Assembly (NCBI RefSeq): GCF_018736045.1
Contig: NZ_CP076132.1
Location: 4,506,001 to 4,570,000 of the forward strand
DNA: 64,000 nt
Source of the DNA: Flammeovirga yaeyamensis
GTDB taxonomy: Bacteria; Bacteroidota; Bacteroidia; Cytophagales; Flammeovirgaceae
Direction of reading: 5' to 3'
Within the stretch, counting starts at the first letter, position 1, and each line of letters begins with the position of its first letter. Made by a program: the position numbers and the translations under genes. Under the pieces are notes generated by a model. That model was not told the DNA's origin. It saw nothing but the letters and a program-made list of their open reading frames with translations, and did no database searches. Positions 61,195 through 64,000 of the stretch are shown piece after piece.

Positions 61195-61728
61195 ATGACT
61201 ATAGACACCAAACTTCAATTTCCCATTGGAGAATGTCCTACTTCTTTTGATATCACATCAGAAAATATATCAAACTGGATTCACGTTATTGAAAGGTTTC
61301 CAAATGCTATCGAAGAACTCATCAAAGATATCTCAAAAGATCAATTAAATGCTAGATACCGTCCTGGAGGATGGACTGTAAAACAAGTCATTCATCATTG
61401 TGCGGATAGTCATATGAACAGTTTTATCAGATTTAAATTGGCATTAACAGAAGATACACCCACTATACGTCCTTATTTTGAGAATCGATGGGCTGAATTA
61501 TCAGACTCCTTAGATAATGATGTTGAAAGTTCGTTACTCTTATTAAAAGCACTACATAAAAAATGGGTGGTGCTCTTAAAAAGCTTAAGTGATGATGATT
61601 TAGAACGTGCTTTTGTACATCCTGAACATGGTCAGAAAATAAGTTTAGGGGAGAATATAGGGATTTATGCTTGGCATTGTGAGCATCATTTGGGGCATGT
61701 TAGGTTGGGGATTTTAGGTAGTAGGTAG
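61195..61728 (+). CDS. YfiT/DinB-family putative metal-dependent hydrolase or thiol transferase
   Basis: 177 residues: FPIGECPTSFDITSENISNW at the start, RPGGWTVKQVIHHCADSHMN carrying the first metal His, and WHCEHHLGHVRLGIL carrying the C-terminal His pair of the DinB four-helix bundle. YfiT relatives act as bacillithiol or other thiol S-transferases or hydrolases; the substrate is unknown here. The final residues (GSR) and stop codon are encoded by the first units of a GGTAGTA heptamer repeat, so the true C-terminus may have been altered by repeat expansion. Confidence 0.82.
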   Translation: MTIDTKLQFPIGECPTSFDITSENISNWIHVIERFPNAIEELIKDISKDQLNARYRPGGWTVKQVIHHCADSHMNSFIRFKLALTEDTPTIRPYFENRWAELSDSLDNDVESSLLLLKALHKKWVVLLKSLSDDDLERAFVHPEHGQKISLGENIGIYAWHCEHHLGHVRLGILGSR

Positions 61729-61769
61729 TAGGTAGTAGGTAGTAGGTAGTAGGTAGTAGGTAGTAGGTA
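61717..61769. repeat. GGTAGTA heptamer tandem repeat
   Basis: Seven perfect copies of GGTAGTA followed by a partial unit. The first two units overlap the 3' end of the DinB-family gene and supply its stop codon. Because seven is not a multiple of three, adding or losing a unit leaves the existing stop unless the change is in the first units. Related heptamers occur at 32597-32667 and 32740-32779. Confidence 0.9.
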
Positions 61770-61835
61770 AGATCATCGACATAATAATATCATCCAAGAT
61801 TTCGAAGCTGTTTTTCGTGGATACATATGTTATTT

Positions 61836-61992
61836 CTCCGTCTTTGTAGAGGTGGCCTTGGCCCCTCGTTACACGGGCTATTGGCCTACACTATTTGGGC
61901 ATCTGTAATTTCTGAGATATTGGATTTACCATCTACATCCCCGTCTCCAGCGAGGCGGCCTTGGCCCCTCGGGGACTATCGGTTTACACAGA
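61836..61992. repeat. Pair of GC-rich bulged-hairpin repeats
   Basis: Two diverged direct copies start with CCGTCT (about 61838 and 61941) and share GGCCTTGGCCCCTCG. Each folds into a stem GAGG-GGC/GCC-CCTC with a CTTG loop and a single bulged base (T in copy 1, C in copy 2). The GC content is far above the surrounding DNA. I see no gene in the 320 bp around them. Confidence 0.65.
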
Positions 61993-62044
61993 TATATCTA
62001 CATCGGACCCCCAACAATATCCTCAGATATATAGACACAAAAAA

Positions 62045-62077
62045 AAGGTTAGCCAACATCTCGTGTTAACTAACCTT
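62045..62077 (-). terminator. Terminator of the rRNA operon
   Basis: AAGGTTAG/CTAACCTT plus inner AACA/TGTT pairing, with eight T on the minus strand, about 15 bp after the 5S gene. Confidence 0.88.
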
Positions 62078-62092
62078 CTATATTTAATGAAT

Positions 62093-62202
62093 GTGGCGCC
62101 GACTTACTCTCCCGGGGGTTAACCCAGTACCATCAGCACTGTAGGGCTTAACTGCTCTGTTCGGAATGGGAAGAGGTGAACACCTACGTCATTGGCACCA
62201 TC
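62093..62202 (-). rRNA. rrf: 5S ribosomal RNA
   Basis: On the minus strand the gene runs from TGGTGCCAATGACGTAGGTG through the conserved CATTCCGAACAGAGCAGTTA to GTAAGTCGGCGCCA. Ends TGGTGCC and GGCGCCA pair as the terminal helix I. Length is about 110 nt, as usual. It is the last gene of the operon, after 23S rRNA. Confidence 0.95.
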
Positions 62203-62267
62203 AATGTCTTGATATCATTGACTGTGAACAGTAAAAACTTTGTCAGTGCCCCCATCAGGGGACACCA
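62203..62267 (-). other. 23S-5S spacer with processing stem
   Basis: About 65 bp between 23S and 5S. It contains a GTGCCCC/GGGGACAC-type stem and the repeat of TCAATG/CATTGA next to the 5S end, likely RNase processing sites. No tRNA is encoded here. Confidence 0.5.

Positions 62268-64000
<1,733 letters not shown>

Overview
The window looks like chromosome of a marine, low-GC Bacteroidota, most likely a member of Cytophagales close to Flammeovirga; that placement is an inference. Supporting signs are a SusC/Oar-like TonB-dependent protein, an LpxC-FabZ fusion, archaeal-type ProRS, DUF4230/DUF4293/DUF5687/GIN-domain proteins, two-component-propeller signalling, and promoters of the Bacteroidota form TTG-N19-TAnnTTTG. 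Several of these promoters are textbook matches (SRP RNA, rplC, rpsT).

Layout. 1-5.3 kb: the end of a carotenoid-desaturase-like/ferredoxin-reductase fusion, the SRP RNA gene, and a large TonB-dependent outer-membrane protein. 5.4-15.1 kb: a SNF2 helicase, a DUF4230 protein, a propeller/SpoIIE phosphatase sensor, and small secreted or barrel proteins. 15.2-21.8 kb (minus): an L,D-transpeptidase-like lipoprotein, a symporter fused to a solute-binding domain, a canonical dicarboxylate/amino-acid symporter, and a lipoprotein. 21.9-29.0 kb (minus): a lipid A operon running FadL-like protein, HD protein, lpxD, lpxC-fabZ, lpxA, ABC ATPase. 29.1-40.1 kb: a GYPGM-repeat protein, proS, an acyl/acetyltransferase, a radical SAM protein, a PagL-like protein, rpsT, serS, a TSUP permease with a repeat protein, and a Na/Pi transporter.

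41.2-42.06 kb holds the most unusual element: four tandem 155-157 nt direct repeats, each folding as a tRNA (7-bp acceptor stem, D-arm, anticodon arm with GUC, canonical T-arm) but with an 86-88 nt structured insertion where the variable arm should be. The array has its own promoter-like sequence and ends 5 nt before a convergent peptidase gene.

42-49.1 kb: an M28 peptidase, an HhH protein, a glucosaminidase, glyS, a GIN-domain lipoprotein and an NSS transporter. 49.5-53.8 kb: a fragment of the S10 ribosomal operon (rplC-rplD-rplW-rplB-rpsS-rplV-rpsC) with its own promoter and terminator; rpsJ is missing upstream and rplP downstream. 54-61.7 kb: an orphan TRAP binding protein, an acidic protein, DUF4293, rpiB, a glycosyltransferase, an ABC transporter pair and a YfiT/DinB protein. 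61.7-64 kb: a heptamer repeat, two GC-rich hairpin repeats, then 5S and partial 23S rRNA on the minus strand.

Together the genes cover envelope construction (lipid A, peptidoglycan, outer-membrane proteins), translation (r-proteins, aminoacyl-tRNA synthetases, rRNA, SRP RNA) and solute transport. I see no phage, insertion sequence or CRISPR array.
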